Assembly: GCF_004342065.1 (NCBI RefSeq)
Contig: NZ_SLZU01000008.1
Span: 120,551 to 184,550, forward strand
Length of the DNA: 64,000 nucleotides
Reading direction: 5' to 3'
Source: Primorskyibacter sedentarius
Lineage (GTDB): Bacteria; Pseudomonadota; Alphaproteobacteria; Rhodobacterales; Rhodobacteraceae
Positions 44,020 through 53,675 of the stretch are shown here, in pieces. A program made the position numbers and the translations under genes. The notes beneath the pieces are model-generated. The model searched no databases. It was not told the origin of the DNA and worked only from the letters and a program-made list of their open reading frames with translations. Positions within the stretch are counted from its first letter, which is position 1; every line of letters begins with the position of its first letter.

Positions 44020-44772
44020 ATGTCGCGTGTCCTCATTATGGCTTATGCCATCAAGTCCTATGTCGTGTTCCTGGCCGTCTCCGTTTGGCTGGCGGGCTTT
44101 TTGCTGGATATCGGAACCATACGTACCTCTGGTGCCGACACGCCTTGGGCGCAGGCTGCAGCAATCGACATCCTGCTGATTTCGATGTTCGGATTGGTGC
44201 ACAGTGTCATGGCGCGTCCGGCGTTCAAACGGCGCTGGACGCGGATCATCCCCGAGGCTGCCGAACGCGCGACCTATGTGTTGCAGTCCTCGGTCCTGTT
44301 GGCGGTGATCATGCTGTTCTGGCAGCCGATCCCGGTGACGATCTGGTCCGCCGAAGGCATGTTGGCCAACTCGCTGATTGCCGTGTTCTTTGGCGGGTTT
44401 GTGTTGATAGTGATCGCCACCTTCGCGCTCGATCATTGGGAGTTCACGGGCCTGCGGCAGGCGTGGTCCAACGTGACTGGGCAGATGCCAACAAAGCCCC
44501 AGTTCCGCACGCCTCTGCCCTATCGGATCGTGCGCCATCCGCTGCAACTGGGCATCTTGCTCGTCGTTTTCTCTGTACCGCAGATGACGGCGGACGGGCT
44601 GCTATTTGCCGGGGTTATGCTGGCCTACATGCTGATCGGCCTGCGGTTCGAGGAACGCGCTCTGCTGCGCGAGTTTGGCGAGGATTACGCAGCCTATCGC
44701 AACCGGGTCCCGATGCTGCTGCCGCGGCTGCCTCTGATTTCAAAACTCAAACTCAAAAATTGGCGCGCCTGA
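44020..44772 (+). CDS. mddA: MddA-like methanethiol S-methyltransferase (membrane)
   Basis: 250 aa integral membrane protein with five to six helices. It matches the MddA/NnrU/isoprenylcysteine methyltransferase class: LVHSVMARPAFKRRWTRIIP.AAERATYVLQSS in the first half, YRIVRHPLQLGILL (~170) and FEERALLREFGEDYAAYRNRVPMLLP (~215). MddA methylates methanethiol to dimethyl sulfide. Its place behind a homocysteine methyltransferase family gene supports a sulfur-methyl role. Confidence 0.75.
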   Translation: MSRVLIMAYAIKSYVVFLAVSVWLAGFLLDIGTIRTSGADTPWAQAAAIDILLISMFGLVHSVMARPAFKRRWTRIIPEAAERATYVLQSSVLLAVIMLFWQPIPVTIWSAEGMLANSLIAVFFGGFVLIVIATFALDHWEFTGLRQAWSNVTGQMPTKPQFRTPLPYRIVRHPLQLGILLVVFSVPQMTADGLLFAGVMLAYMLIGLRFEERALLREFGEDYAAYRNRVPMLLPRLPLISKLKLKNWRA

Positions 44773-44822
44773 CCTGACTAACCAGTCTCAGACAAGCGCT
44801 TCTTTCAAGGAAAGGACATGAC

Positions 44823-45056
44823 ATGAATATTTCATTAGCCAAGCCCATCGTTTCGGCGTCACACCGCTTGCTGGCTTTCAGGCGTTGGTTCGAAAGCTAC
44901 AGGGCTTACAGGTTCAGCCGTCGCGAAGCGATAGACCTGTCTCGCCTTCCGGTGCACCTGCTTCGCGACATCGGCTGCGAGGGCCTGATTACCTATTCGG
45001 TAAATCAGGGCCGGGCAGAAGGCCGCGACCCATTTGCCAGACAGAACTTCATTTGA
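44823..45056 (+). CDS. DUF1127 family small protein
   Basis: 77 aa; the DUF1127 core appears in the C-terminal half (SRREAIDLSRLPVHLLRDIGCE). Family members are small, basic, often stress- or phosphate-linked proteins thought to bind RNA; the exact role here is unknown. It has AAGGAAAGG upstream and lies 50 nt after MddA. Confidence 0.75.
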   Translation: MNISLAKPIVSASHRLLAFRRWFESYRAYRFSRREAIDLSRLPVHLLRDIGCEGLITYSVNQGRAEGRDPFARQNFI

Positions 45057-45152
45057 TGACCGGCCGACGTGATCCGCTGGCCGACACCGAGCGACACGCG
45101 CCGCAAGGCGCACACCGCAAACCCAAACACGAACCCACAGAAGGACTACCCA

Positions 45153-45701
45153 ATGAAACGCTTCAATATCGTGCTGGCTGCAGTACTGGCCGTAACCCCC
45201 TTCGCCGCAGACGCGGGCGGCGCACTTTCGGCCTTTGACGTGGCCGAGGATATCAGCCGCTTTGTCTTTGCCAAAGCGCCGGTGTTCGAAGACGGGATGC
45301 CCGCCTATGGCAATCCGTTTATCACGCAGGGCTATGTCTACCCTGCGGGCACGCTCGATGGAGGTGTCGAAGGTACGCTCGCCGACGGCGGCCCGGCCTT
45401 TCCGGAGAAGGTGATCGGCACCTGGACCTGTGACGGGTTCCTCGTGGGCGACGGCATGCGCACCGAGACCGGCAACATCGTTATCACGCGCCAGATCATC
45501 GAGTTCACTGATGGCGATCTGCTGATCAGCCATGGGCCTGAACTGGCCGATGTAGATGTGGCGGTGGTGCGGGCTGTCACCGGCGGCACCGGTGACTACG
45601 TCGATGCACCGGCCCAGATACGTCAGGTCCTGCTCGGAATGAGCGATGGCTACGGTGTTCGGCTGCAAATGGAGTTTCCCGCCAAGACGGCGAGCAACTG
45701 A
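45153..45701 (+). CDS. exported protein, allene-oxide-cyclase-like beta-barrel candidate
   Basis: 182 aa with signal peptide (MKRFNIVLAAVLAVTPFAADA-GG). The mature part resembles a dirigent/allene-oxide-cyclase-like fold: GNPFITQGYVYPAGTL, GTWTCDGFL, ISHGPELADVDVAVVRAVTGGTGDY and a final strand. Such proteins in bacteria have unknown roles. The ATG at 45153 has AGAAGGA. The 45702-45976 interval after it holds nothing I can name. Confidence 0.6.
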   Translation: MKRFNIVLAAVLAVTPFAADAGGALSAFDVAEDISRFVFAKAPVFEDGMPAYGNPFITQGYVYPAGTLDGGVEGTLADGGPAFPEKVIGTWTCDGFLVGDGMRTETGNIVITRQIIEFTDGDLLISHGPELADVDVAVVRAVTGGTGDYVDAPAQIRQVLLGMSDGYGVRLQMEFPAKTASN

Positions 45702-45976
45702 GTGTGTTTGGCCAAGAGAAGGCGTTCGGCGGGCAGATGACCCCGCCGGACGCTACCCAGATTATTATATGCGTCAAGCCAGTTAAGAATAACGGCAGTT
45801 TCGTACACGTCTCCTCGATTTCGGATGTTGATATGAAGTTCACAGACCTGGCGCCCCTTTCAACACTTGCCGCTTGCAACTGCGACCATCCGGAAGCGCG
45901 GTCGGTTTTTTGGCTCGCCGTACCATCACGCTTATTGCATTGGTGAGCATGGGAATGAGGGTGACAGATTCTGTGA

Positions 45977-47170
45977 TCAAGGCCGCAGGCGCAAGATCAA
46001 TGGGACGATTACTACGACCAGCAGCGCTGCGACCAGAAACGGTGCGCCAGGCAGATAGAGACCTGCGGTGTTGACAAACCGTTCGAAGACGCTGGTCATG
46101 ACCAGCGGTGCCGCTACCGCTGCGACAGACGACAGGGACGCGATCACGCCCTGCACGAGCCCCTGTTGATCCTCGCCCACCCGGTTGGCTGCGAAGGCCG
46201 TCATCAGCGGGGGCGCCATGTCCGACAGCGCCGCAAGCGGCAGAAAGACCACGACGGCCCAGACCGCCGAAGAAAACCCGAACCCAACCATCGCGATCAC
46301 CGCAGCCGAGGCCGCAATCAGTAGCGTTGGGTACTCGCCCAGTCGGTTGGTGAGTTGCGGCAGTATCCCGGCCTGCACCACCGCGATCAGGACGCCATAG
46401 GCCGAAAGTGTCAAACCGATGATGAAGCCGTCCCAGCGAAAGACCTCGCGCCCCCAGAATGCCCAGAGCGTCGGATAGACCATGTTGGCGAATTCAAACG
46501 CAAAAATACAAACAAGTGGGATGGCAAGACCGGGAAGAGCGAAAGCCTTCGCGATCGTTCCGAACGGGTTAATGTCGCGCCTGCCGAAGGGGCGCCGGTT
46601 CTCCGGTTTCAGGGATTCTGGCAATACGAAGGCACCGAATGTCACGTTGAGCGCGGCAAGGGCGGCCGCAACCCAGAACGGCGCGGTGACATGCCAGCCT
46701 GACGCGATTCCGCCAATGGCGGGCCCGAGGACGAAGCCAATGCCGAAGGCCGCGCCAATCATGCCGAAACCTGCTGCTCGCTCTGCCGGTTTGGCCATGT
46801 CGGCGATATAGGCAGTCGCGGTGATATATGTGGCGCCCGCAATACCAGCGAGGATGCGGCCCACCAGAAGCACCCAATAGGTCTGAGCCAACGCCATGAC
46901 GATGTAGTCCACCATCAGCGTGACCAATGCCGCGATGAGGATCGGTTTGCGTCCGTACGCATCCGAAAGGCTGCCCACGATGGGGCCAAACAGGAACATG
47001 GCGGCGGCATAAGCCGACATCAAGATGCCGCCCAAGAACGCGCCTTCAGCCGTGCTGGCCGCGCCAACTCTGTCCATCAGCTCTGGCAGGATCGGAAACA
47101 CGATACCGATGCCGATGGCGTCAGTCATCAAAGTGGCTAGGATAATAAGGTACGGGCCGGTGAGCTTCAT
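45977..47170 (-). CDS. MFS efflux transporter, TetA-like
   Basis: 397 aa, twelve helices. Drug:H+ antiporter DHA1 features: MTDAIGIGIVFPILPELMDRVG at the start, motif A GSLSDAYGRKPIL (~66) and motif C-like GPAIGG (~145). It resembles tetracycline-resistance type pumps, but many chromosomal members export other compounds, so no resistance is claimed. It is downstream of another MFS gene on the same strand but separated by 453 nt (47171-47623), which hold no gene I can see and probably its promoter. Confidence 0.82.
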   Translation of the reverse strand: MKLTGPYLIILATLMTDAIGIGIVFPILPELMDRVGAASTAEGAFLGGILMSAYAAAMFLFGPIVGSLSDAYGRKPILIAALVTLMVDYIVMALAQTYWVLLVGRILAGIAGATYITATAYIADMAKPAERAAGFGMIGAAFGIGFVLGPAIGGIASGWHVTAPFWVAAALAALNVTFGAFVLPESLKPENRRPFGRRDINPFGTIAKAFALPGLAIPLVCIFAFEFANMVYPTLWAFWGREVFRWDGFIIGLTLSAYGVLIAVVQAGILPQLTNRLGEYPTLLIAASAAVIAMVGFGFSSAVWAVVVFLPLAALSDMAPPLMTAFAANRVGEDQQGLVQGVIASLSSVAAVAAPLVMTSVFERFVNTAGLYLPGAPFLVAALLVVVIVPLILRLRP

Positions 47171-47623
47171 TCAATCACACGACAACTAGCTGCCGTTTCG
47201 GACAAGATAAAAATGCTTGCCCGCATTGATTTGTACTTTTGGGCGGGCAGCCGCCTAAGGCTTGGAGAAAGCGCTGTGCCGTCAAAAAAAGATCGTACCG
47301 CCAGTTTTCAATGCGCAGCACCATGCGGTTCTTGGGAACTTGTTCAATGGTTGGTGCCTACCGATATGCGCGGCTGTCTCGTGGGTTCAACTAGATCTCC
47401 AACTGGTCGCCACGCCGTATCGGACGCCTACATCCTGCGGGAATTATACACTACGGAAGGAATAGATTGATGCAGTGTCAATCGGGTTCTTTCCGTCCAT
47501 GCCAATGGACTTGGCATAACCTATTCACAACAAGGCGTTTTTCTGCATGTTTTGCACCTGAAGACCCGGTCCCACTCCGGGCCCGGGTCGCTGTGATACG
47601 TGGGAACTGAAGTCGCGTACGGA

Positions 47624-48847
47624 TCAGTTTTGCACCGAGACGAGGTCGACGCATCTGATGTGTGATCTGCGTTGCGACAAGTACAGTCCCAGAGCCCCGA
47701 TGATTGCCAGATTGACAACTCCGGTCAGCGCGGCAACGGCAAATGTAAGGTCATAGGTCGCCGTCATGTCATAGAGGTATCCTCCGACAGCACCGCCCAG
47801 ACCGTGACCAGCCCAACCAAAGGCCATGATGAACCCGGTGCAGGTCGCGCGCGCGGCGACAGGCGTGACCCGGCCGATCGTCACAAGCACTCCGGTCATG
47901 ACGCCAGCGTAGCCGAAGCCGTAAATCGGGGCGAAGGCCATGAGCTGGTCGAGGCTGTGCAACCGAGTGAACAGGAACACCAGTGCAGTTTGCCAGGCCG
48001 AGGCTGTCAGGTATGCCGGGATCGCTCCGATCCAGTCGGCAATCTGCCCGAAAGCAATGCGCCCGGCGATGGCGGCCAACATCATCACCACAAGGATACC
48101 GCTCGCTTCGGTCGCGGGGATGCCGCAGCCCTGCGCAAAGGGAACGAGATGCATCAGCGGGACGGACATCAGTGAACAGCACATCAGCACTGCGGCTCCC
48201 ATGACAAAAACGGATGATACGGCAGTGAGCGTGCGCGCGCCGTCGGTCGCCCGTGTTCCGGAGGCAAGCACAGTCGGCGGCTGACGGACCAGCAGGGCAA
48301 GTGGCACCAGAATGGCGAGCGAGAGGATCCCGAGCGTGGCAAAGGCTCCGCGCCAGCCAATCGCTTCGATCAGCAGGGTCGAGAGCAGGGGGAGGCCACC
48401 CTGACCCGCCGCCTGGCCTGCCGCGACGATGCCTATGGCAAGGCCCGCGCCAGAGTTGAACCAGCCACCGACAAGCGCCAGAAGCGGCGCGAAAAGCGCG
48501 CCCCCACCGAACGCCCCAGCAACAAAAAACAGAACGTACAGCTGCCACAGGGCGGTGGCCTGGGAGGCGGCAAGTACGGCCGCGCCGGTCACAACTGACC
48601 CGCAGATCACGACGCTGCGGGCGCCGATCCGGTCGGCAACGCGGCCCATGAGGATACCGCCCAGCCCAAGACCGATCAGCCCAATGGTGTTGATCAGCGC
48701 AATCTCCGCACGGGTCCAGCCGAATTCGGCCTCGAGCGGCAGGACAAAGGCTGACAGCCCGTTGACAAGCTGCCCCATGGCGATCGCAAGCATCAGCGCC
48801 GAAATCGCGACGATCACCCAGCGGTAGCGCGGTGTATTGGTAGGCAT
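47624..48847 (-). CDS. MFS transporter (OFA/CynX-like)
   Basis: 407 aa, twelve helices. First helix RWVIVAISALMLAIAMGQLVNGLSAFVLPL, motif A-like GRVADRIGARSVV. The second ATG (48847) is chosen because AAAGGA is well placed before it; the first ATG would sit on the ribosome site. It lies 21 nt behind the cysteine synthase fusion, so it may be the last gene of the globin/signalling operon and could export a sulfur metabolite or amino acid (inference). Confidence 0.8.
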   Translation of the reverse strand: MPTNTPRYRWVIVAISALMLAIAMGQLVNGLSAFVLPLEAEFGWTRAEIALINTIGLIGLGLGGILMGRVADRIGARSVVICGSVVTGAAVLAASQATALWQLYVLFFVAGAFGGGALFAPLLALVGGWFNSGAGLAIGIVAAGQAAGQGGLPLLSTLLIEAIGWRGAFATLGILSLAILVPLALLVRQPPTVLASGTRATDGARTLTAVSSVFVMGAAVLMCCSLMSVPLMHLVPFAQGCGIPATEASGILVVMMLAAIAGRIAFGQIADWIGAIPAYLTASAWQTALVFLFTRLHSLDQLMAFAPIYGFGYAGVMTGVLVTIGRVTPVAARATCTGFIMAFGWAGHGLGGAVGGYLYDMTATYDLTFAVAALTGVVNLAIIGALGLYLSQRRSHIRCVDLVSVQN

Positions 48848-48868
48848 CGGAGGCATCCTTTCTCGTTC

Positions 48869-50395
48869 TCAGGCGGCCTGATCGGGCGCGGGTTTGGGGG
48901 CAGCGGCGGCACCACGTGGGTGAAGCCATTTGGGCAGGAAACCGTAGGCATTGCCGAGGCTGTCCGTGTCCGCATTTTGGTCAATCTCGGTCAGCAGTGC
49001 CGCAAGAGTCCCGTCGTTGCAGGCGTCGAAGGTTTCAGTCGCGCCACCAAGGTGACGGGCGGCGATGAAGATTTGCGGGATCGTCGGCGCGCCGGATCGT
49101 TCCCCGACGGCGCGGCGCACATCTGCGGCCCAATCAGCATCCCGGTAGTCCGGTCCATCAAGGTTCACCGTCCGGTAAGCGATACCGGCCTTGGCAAAGA
49201 GCCTGTGAACAGACCAGCAGAACTCGCACCACTCCATCGCGAAGAGGACGACCGGCTGCGCCTTGTCTGCGACAATTGCATCAACATGGGCAACCGCCGC
49301 AGTACTGGCCGCTACCGGGGCAGCAGCAGGTGCGGGCGTTGATGGCGCGGCGTCGAAGCGGAACCGAGGGGTTGATGAAGCGATGGCTTTCTCGTCTTCG
49401 CTCATCTCCTCCGAGATGCCCTCGAACAAGGGGGTTGAGAGGTAGCGCTCGCCAGTATCCGGGAGCATGGCGAGAATCCGCGCGCCTTTCGGGGCGGTCC
49501 TTGCGACCGCGATGGCAGCCGCCAGCGTCGCGCCTGCGGTGATGCCGACGAGCAGACCTTCTTTCCGGGCCAGATCACGAGCGCAGCGGATGGCATCGTC
49601 GCCGCTTACCGGCTGTATCGCATCGATATGGCCCGCAGAAATCACGTCGCCTGCCAGTTTCGGGATGAAGTCAGGTGACCAGCCCTGCATGGGGTGCGGA
49701 CGGAAGGCAGGATGGCTGGCGGATGGCGATCCGTCCGCTTGATAGCCCTGCGCAATGCCCGAACCGAGCAGCGGCGAGTTATCCGGCTCTGCGGCGATCA
49801 CTTTGGTTGACGGGCTGGTTGCCTTCAGCACCCGGGCAATGCCCTTGAGCGTGCCGCCCGTTCCGAATCCCGTCACGAAGTAATCAAGCGGCGCATCTGC
49901 GAAGTTGGTCACGATCTCCTTCGCCGTGGTGGCGGAGTGGAAGTCGGGACCGGCCTCGTTCTCGAACTGGCGCGCAAGGAACCAGCTGTGCGTTTCCGCC
50001 AACTCAGCGGCTTTGGCAAGCATGCCCGTGCCCTTTTCAGACGCCGGGGTCAGCACGACCTTGGCGCCCAGCATCCGGAGCAGCTTGCGCCGTTCTACTG
50101 AAAAGCTTTCTGCCATGGTGACGACCAGAGGATAGCCCTTGGCGGCGCAGACCAGCGCAAGGCCGATACCCGTGTTGCCAGAGGTCGCCTCGATTACGGT
50201 CTGACCGGGCTTCAACGTTCCATCGCGTTCGGCGGCTTCGATGATTCCAAGTGCCAGGCGGTCCTTGACCGAACCGCCTGGATTGAAGCTTTCGACCTTG
50301 ACGAATAGCTCTACGCCGTCCGGTGCAAGGGCGTTCAGGCGGATAACCGGCGTATTGCCGATGGTGGACAGGATAGAGTCGTGGATGGGTTTCAT
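48869..50395 (-). CDS. cysteine synthase-glutaredoxin fusion
   Basis: 508 aa. Residues 1-330 form O-acetylserine sulfhydrylase (PLP Lys44 in GGSVKDR; TSGNTG 71-76; GTGGTLKG near 178). An Ala/Pro linker (340-380) leads to a glutaredoxin domain with CxxC at 390/393 (EWCEFCW) and TIPQIF. Making cysteine and handling a disulfide in one chain suggests redox-tuned sulfur assimilation. The N-terminus is complete. It follows the single-domain globin by about 160 nt. Confidence 0.9.
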   Translation of the reverse strand: MKPIHDSILSTIGNTPVIRLNALAPDGVELFVKVESFNPGGSVKDRLALGIIEAAERDGTLKPGQTVIEATSGNTGIGLALVCAAKGYPLVVTMAESFSVERRKLLRMLGAKVVLTPASEKGTGMLAKAAELAETHSWFLARQFENEAGPDFHSATTAKEIVTNFADAPLDYFVTGFGTGGTLKGIARVLKATSPSTKVIAAEPDNSPLLGSGIAQGYQADGSPSASHPAFRPHPMQGWSPDFIPKLAGDVISAGHIDAIQPVSGDDAIRCARDLARKEGLLVGITAGATLAAAIAVARTAPKGARILAMLPDTGERYLSTPLFEGISEEMSEDEKAIASSTPRFRFDAAPSTPAPAAAPVAASTAAVAHVDAIVADKAQPVVLFAMEWCEFCWSVHRLFAKAGIAYRTVNLDGPDYRDADWAADVRRAVGERSGAPTIPQIFIAARHLGGATETFDACNDGTLAALLTEIDQNADTDSLGNAYGFLPKWLHPRGAAAAPKPAPDQAA

Positions 50396-50558
50396 GGTTT
50401 CATTCCTTCAATGGAAAACTTGATTGATGATCCGCAAGCCTGTCGGATGACTTTGAAAAGCGGGCGCTGCGGAAAGACAGGGAGTTCAGGCAGGCCACCC
50501 AGAATACGGGCAACCTTTGAGGGGGAAGATGTCGGTGGGATGCCTCGCTCGTGGCTCT

Positions 50559-51002
50559 TCAGGCGACGCTGCGTTTCGGAACTGCGGCGCCCGATTGCAT
50601 CGCAGCGGCGACGGCGCCATAGGCGGTGGCCCATGCGGCGCGGACATCGGCGTTGAAGATCGGGCCAAGCAGGCGTTCAATCGTGGTCAGCAGCGCAGCA
50701 CCGACGATGGCATAGTCGTCATCTCTGACGCCGTAGCCGGAATGACGGCGGCCCATCTCTTGCAGCGACGTGGTCACCGGTCCCAGGTCTTCAGCATTGC
50801 GCACGATTAGGGCCAGCGCGGCGGCCAGCTTCTTGCGTTGCACCGGCCGGTCGGTTCCTGCGAACATCGAACGGAAGTGGGGTGCGATGCGGAAAAGCTC
50901 TTCGTAGAACCCGGCGGTGAGCGCATCCGGGTCGCGTGCAAGAACTGCCCAGCTTTCATGGATCAGCGCAGCTGTATCGTTTGGAAGGGTCATCGGGGGC
51001 AT
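50559..51002 (-). CDS. single-domain globin
   Basis: 147 aa haem globin related to bacterial haemoglobins and flavohaemoglobin N-domains. The proximal His is at about 87 (MGRRHSGYGV), Gln55 is in the distal E7-like position and Phe43 at CD1 (PHFRSMF). It binds O2 or NO; there is no reductase domain. It lies 84 nt after the response regulator on the same strand. The start is the first ATG of MPPM; a second Met three codons in is equally possible. Confidence 0.85.
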   Translation of the reverse strand: MPPMTLPNDTAALIHESWAVLARDPDALTAGFYEELFRIAPHFRSMFAGTDRPVQRKKLAAALALIVRNAEDLGPVTTSLQEMGRRHSGYGVRDDDYAIVGAALLTTIERLLGPIFNADVRAAWATAYGAVAAAMQSGAAVPKRSVA

Positions 51003-51073
51003 CCATTGTTGCGGTTGATGCCACCGGTATCTGCCGCTCCCGTATCAATGCGATGTCGTCAGGGCAGGGACGG

Positions 51074-51088
51074 TGTTTCGATTGTTTC
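51074..51088 (+). promoter_or_regulatory. TGTTTC pair between response regulator and globin genes
   Basis: TGTTTC at 51074-51079 and again at 51083-51088, spacing 9, overlapping the regulator's stop and about 75 nt before the globin start. The same pair with the same spacing occurs at 55239-55253 in the divergent region upstream of the operon. Candidate site for the locus's own OmpR-type regulator. Confidence 0.35.
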
Positions 51089-51782
51089 AGTCGGGATCGT
51101 AGATATATCCGACGCCGCGCACGGTGCGGATCACCTCTGGGTTCTGGGGGTTCACTTCGATCTTCTTGCGGATCCGCGAGATTCGGATGTCTATGGAGCG
51201 GTCGAACGGATCCCACGACCGGTCATGCGCGCCCTCAAGTATTTGATCCCGGTTCAGCACACGCCCCTTGTTGCGCGCAAAAAGCTTCAGCAGGTTGAAC
51301 TCCATCGATGTCAGCGGCAGCTCGGCCCCGTCCTCGTCCAGCAGCTTTGCCGCATCGAGGTCCAGCAAAGTCTTGCCAAAACGAAAGCGTTCACGCGGTG
51401 GCTGCGGGGCGGCGGCAACCTCGCGCCTGCGCAGGACGGCCTTGATCCGAGACGCAAGCTCTCGCAGGTCAACCGGCTTGCCCAGATAGTCGTCAGCACC
51501 CATCTCCAGCCCCACGATCCGGTCGACCACGTCACCGACGGCGGTGAGCATGATCACAAACGGCCGGTCCGGCCCCTGCAAGGACCGCAGGACCGAAAGC
51601 CCGTCTTCACCGGGCATGTTGATGTCGAGAAGGATGAGGTCGGTCTTATTGGCCTCAAGCAGCGTGCGGAGTTCAACCGCATTGCCCGCCATCTGGACTT
51701 CGAAGCCACGTTTGACAAGGTATTCCGCCAGCATCTCGCGGATCTCTGCCTCATCATCACAGATAATGATATGGTCGCTCAT
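51087..51782 (-). CDS. OmpR/PhoB-family response regulator
   Basis: 231 aa. Receiver domain 1-120 with acidic pocket Asp9/Asp10, phospho-acceptor Asp53 (LLDINMPG) and the K in GKPVDL; C-terminal winged helix (about 130-228, FNLLKLFARNKGRVLNRDQIL...RIRKKIEVNPQNPEVIRTVRGVGYIY). The ATG overlaps the stop of the hybrid kinase by 4 nt, so it is its cognate partner. Such regulators bind direct repeats, which are seen upstream of the operon. Confidence 0.92.
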   Translation of the reverse strand: MSDHIIICDDEAEIREMLAEYLVKRGFEVQMAGNAVELRTLLEANKTDLILLDINMPGEDGLSVLRSLQGPDRPFVIMLTAVGDVVDRIVGLEMGADDYLGKPVDLRELASRIKAVLRRREVAAAPQPPRERFRFGKTLLDLDAAKLLDEDGAELPLTSMEFNLLKLFARNKGRVLNRDQILEGAHDRSWDPFDRSIDIRISRIRKKIEVNPQNPEVIRTVRGVGYIYDPD

Positions 51783-53674
51783 GGCTGGACCTTCATGTTG
51801 AGCATCCTGCTGGTCAACCTGCGAAGGTCCGAAGGCGCGATGGGTTTTTCAATGAATGGTCGCCCGACGCCGTCAAGAAAGCCCCGGACCTGCGGGCTCA
51901 TCGTATCGCCGGTGACAAACCCGACGCGGCGGGCGTGGTCAGGATGGTCGCGCAAAAGGGCTTCGTACAAACCCCGCCCCCCAAGGCCCGGCATGTTCAG
52001 GTCAGTCAGGATCACGGCGTATTCTTGCGTTTGCACCTTCTCCAGCGCCGCCTCGGCACTTGATACAGCTTCGACCGAATATCCATCGCGCACAAGGATT
52101 TCCCGGATCAGGGCGGCGACCTCCTCTTCGTCGTCGACGACGAGGATGCGCGACTGGGCTCGGCTGCTGGCGACGGCGGGCTCGCCGGTCCGGGGCTGCG
52201 TTTCTGCCATTGTGACTGGCAATGTGATCCGGAAGCTGGCGCCAGTGCCGCAATCGGGATCGATACGCATCTGTCCATCATGCGCCTCGATGATTCGATG
52301 CGCCAGAGCCAAGCCAAGGCCGGTGCCCGATCCGACGGCCTTGGTGGTAAAAAGTGGGTCGAAGATACGGCGCTGGATAGCGTTCGGAACGCCCGGTCCG
52401 TTATCGGCGACCACGAGCTCAATAGTTCTTTCGGCTTCGTTATGGCTGAGCGACAGGCGGATCAGGTCACCGGTTCTGCTATCTCTCACAGCCTGATCGG
52501 CATTGGTGATGAGGTTGATGATGACCTGAGCCAGTTGATGGGTATCGCCCCGGATCATCGGCAGCTTTGTATCGCCGGTGATCTCGACACGTGTCGCCAG
52601 CCCGTCAGCCCCGTTCTCCAGCGCATCGACGGCCATCTCAATCGTCTCGCGCAGGTCCATGGGGACCAGTTGAACCGGCTGTTGGCGGGCCATGGCGAGG
52701 AAGGATTTCACAATCCCGGTACAGCGTTCGGCCGCGTCCGAAATCTTCTCGACACGGCGCAGGATCTCAGGGTCGACGCTTTCTTCCTTAAGCATCAGCG
52801 CATGTCCGACAACGACCGACAAGGGATTGTTCAATTCATGCGCCACACCGGCCAGAAGCTCACCCAGCGCCGACATCTTTTCGGCCTGAAAGATCTTCTC
52901 GCGTTGCTCGGCCAAGGTCCGGCGCAGCGCCACTTCCTTTGAGATATCGACGATTGTTGAAACCATCACCTCTTCGCCACGGTAGTCGATCATCCGGGCG
53001 GAGATCAGGCTGGGAAAGCGCGTGCGGTCCGGGCGCAGCCCGGTGATCGTCATGTCGTCCACCCGCCCGTTTGGCAGTAGCGCGGTGACAAAATCCGCCC
53101 GCTCGGCGCGTGAGGCGAAATGTTCGTGCGCGTGACGAGTGGTGCCCAAAAGCTCGGTCGCTGCCGGCGAACGGTAGAGGATCTGCCCGTCCCCGACGCG
53201 AGACATGACAACACTGGCTGGACAGGCTTCAAGCACTTTCTCCAGAAGTTCGTCCGCTTCGTGGGCGTTTTCCGCAAGTTTGCGGTGCACCGTCACATCT
53301 CTTACAAAGAGGATGAAACCGTTATTGGACGCCTGCCGCATATGGGCCCGGACGATCCGCCCCTGGGGCATCTCGAAGTCCAGCGGGGGCACCTCGACAT
53401 CAGTTCCTAGCTGGGCCTCCATGATCCGGAAACGCTCGGACGTGGGGGCCGCAATCACGCCGCGCCTGACCAACTCTCGTTGCATCATGTCCCAGCCTAA
53501 ACCGGGCCGAAGCAGGTCTGCGACTTCGCCATTTTCCATACTTCGGAAGGCCGCATTACAATAGGTCATGACAGCGTTCTCGTCGAACATCGCGACCCCC
53601 ATGTTGAGCGCTTCGACGACCTCTGTAAGCAGGTCGGCCTGGTCGCTCTTGCTGTCGATGTCGGCGACAGTCAT
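51779..53674 (-). CDS. hybrid histidine kinase with two PAS domains and C-terminal receiver
   Basis: 631 aa, soluble (no membrane helices). PAS-type sensors at about 15-130 and 143-250, dimerisation domain with phospho-His279 (GVAHELNNPL), ATPase with N387, DNGPG and GTGLGL (440-460), then a receiver domain (508-625) with Asp558 (LTDLNMPG). The start follows the cyclase stop by 1 nt. It passes phosphate to its own receiver and probably to the following OmpR-type regulator. Being cytoplasmic, it may sense redox or a gas-derived signal. Confidence 0.9.
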   Translation of the reverse strand: MTVADIDSKSDQADLLTEVVEALNMGVAMFDENAVMTYCNAAFRSMENGEVADLLRPGLGWDMMQRELVRRGVIAAPTSERFRIMEAQLGTDVEVPPLDFEMPQGRIVRAHMRQASNNGFILFVRDVTVHRKLAENAHEADELLEKVLEACPASVVMSRVGDGQILYRSPAATELLGTTRHAHEHFASRAERADFVTALLPNGRVDDMTITGLRPDRTRFPSLISARMIDYRGEEVMVSTIVDISKEVALRRTLAEQREKIFQAEKMSALGELLAGVAHELNNPLSVVVGHALMLKEESVDPEILRRVEKISDAAERCTGIVKSFLAMARQQPVQLVPMDLRETIEMAVDALENGADGLATRVEITGDTKLPMIRGDTHQLAQVIINLITNADQAVRDSRTGDLIRLSLSHNEAERTIELVVADNGPGVPNAIQRRIFDPLFTTKAVGSGTGLGLALAHRIIEAHDGQMRIDPDCGTGASFRITLPVTMAETQPRTGEPAVASSRAQSRILVVDDEEEVAALIREILVRDGYSVEAVSSAEAALEKVQTQEYAVILTDLNMPGLGGRGLYEALLRDHPDHARRVGFVTGDTMSPQVRGFLDGVGRPFIEKPIAPSDLRRLTSRMLNMKVQP

Positions 53675-53675
53675 C

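Noticed and set aside
50838..52496. 552-codon plus-strand frame over the globin, regulator and kinase genes
   Set aside because: Antisense to coding DNA with clear motifs; its sequence has no family pattern.
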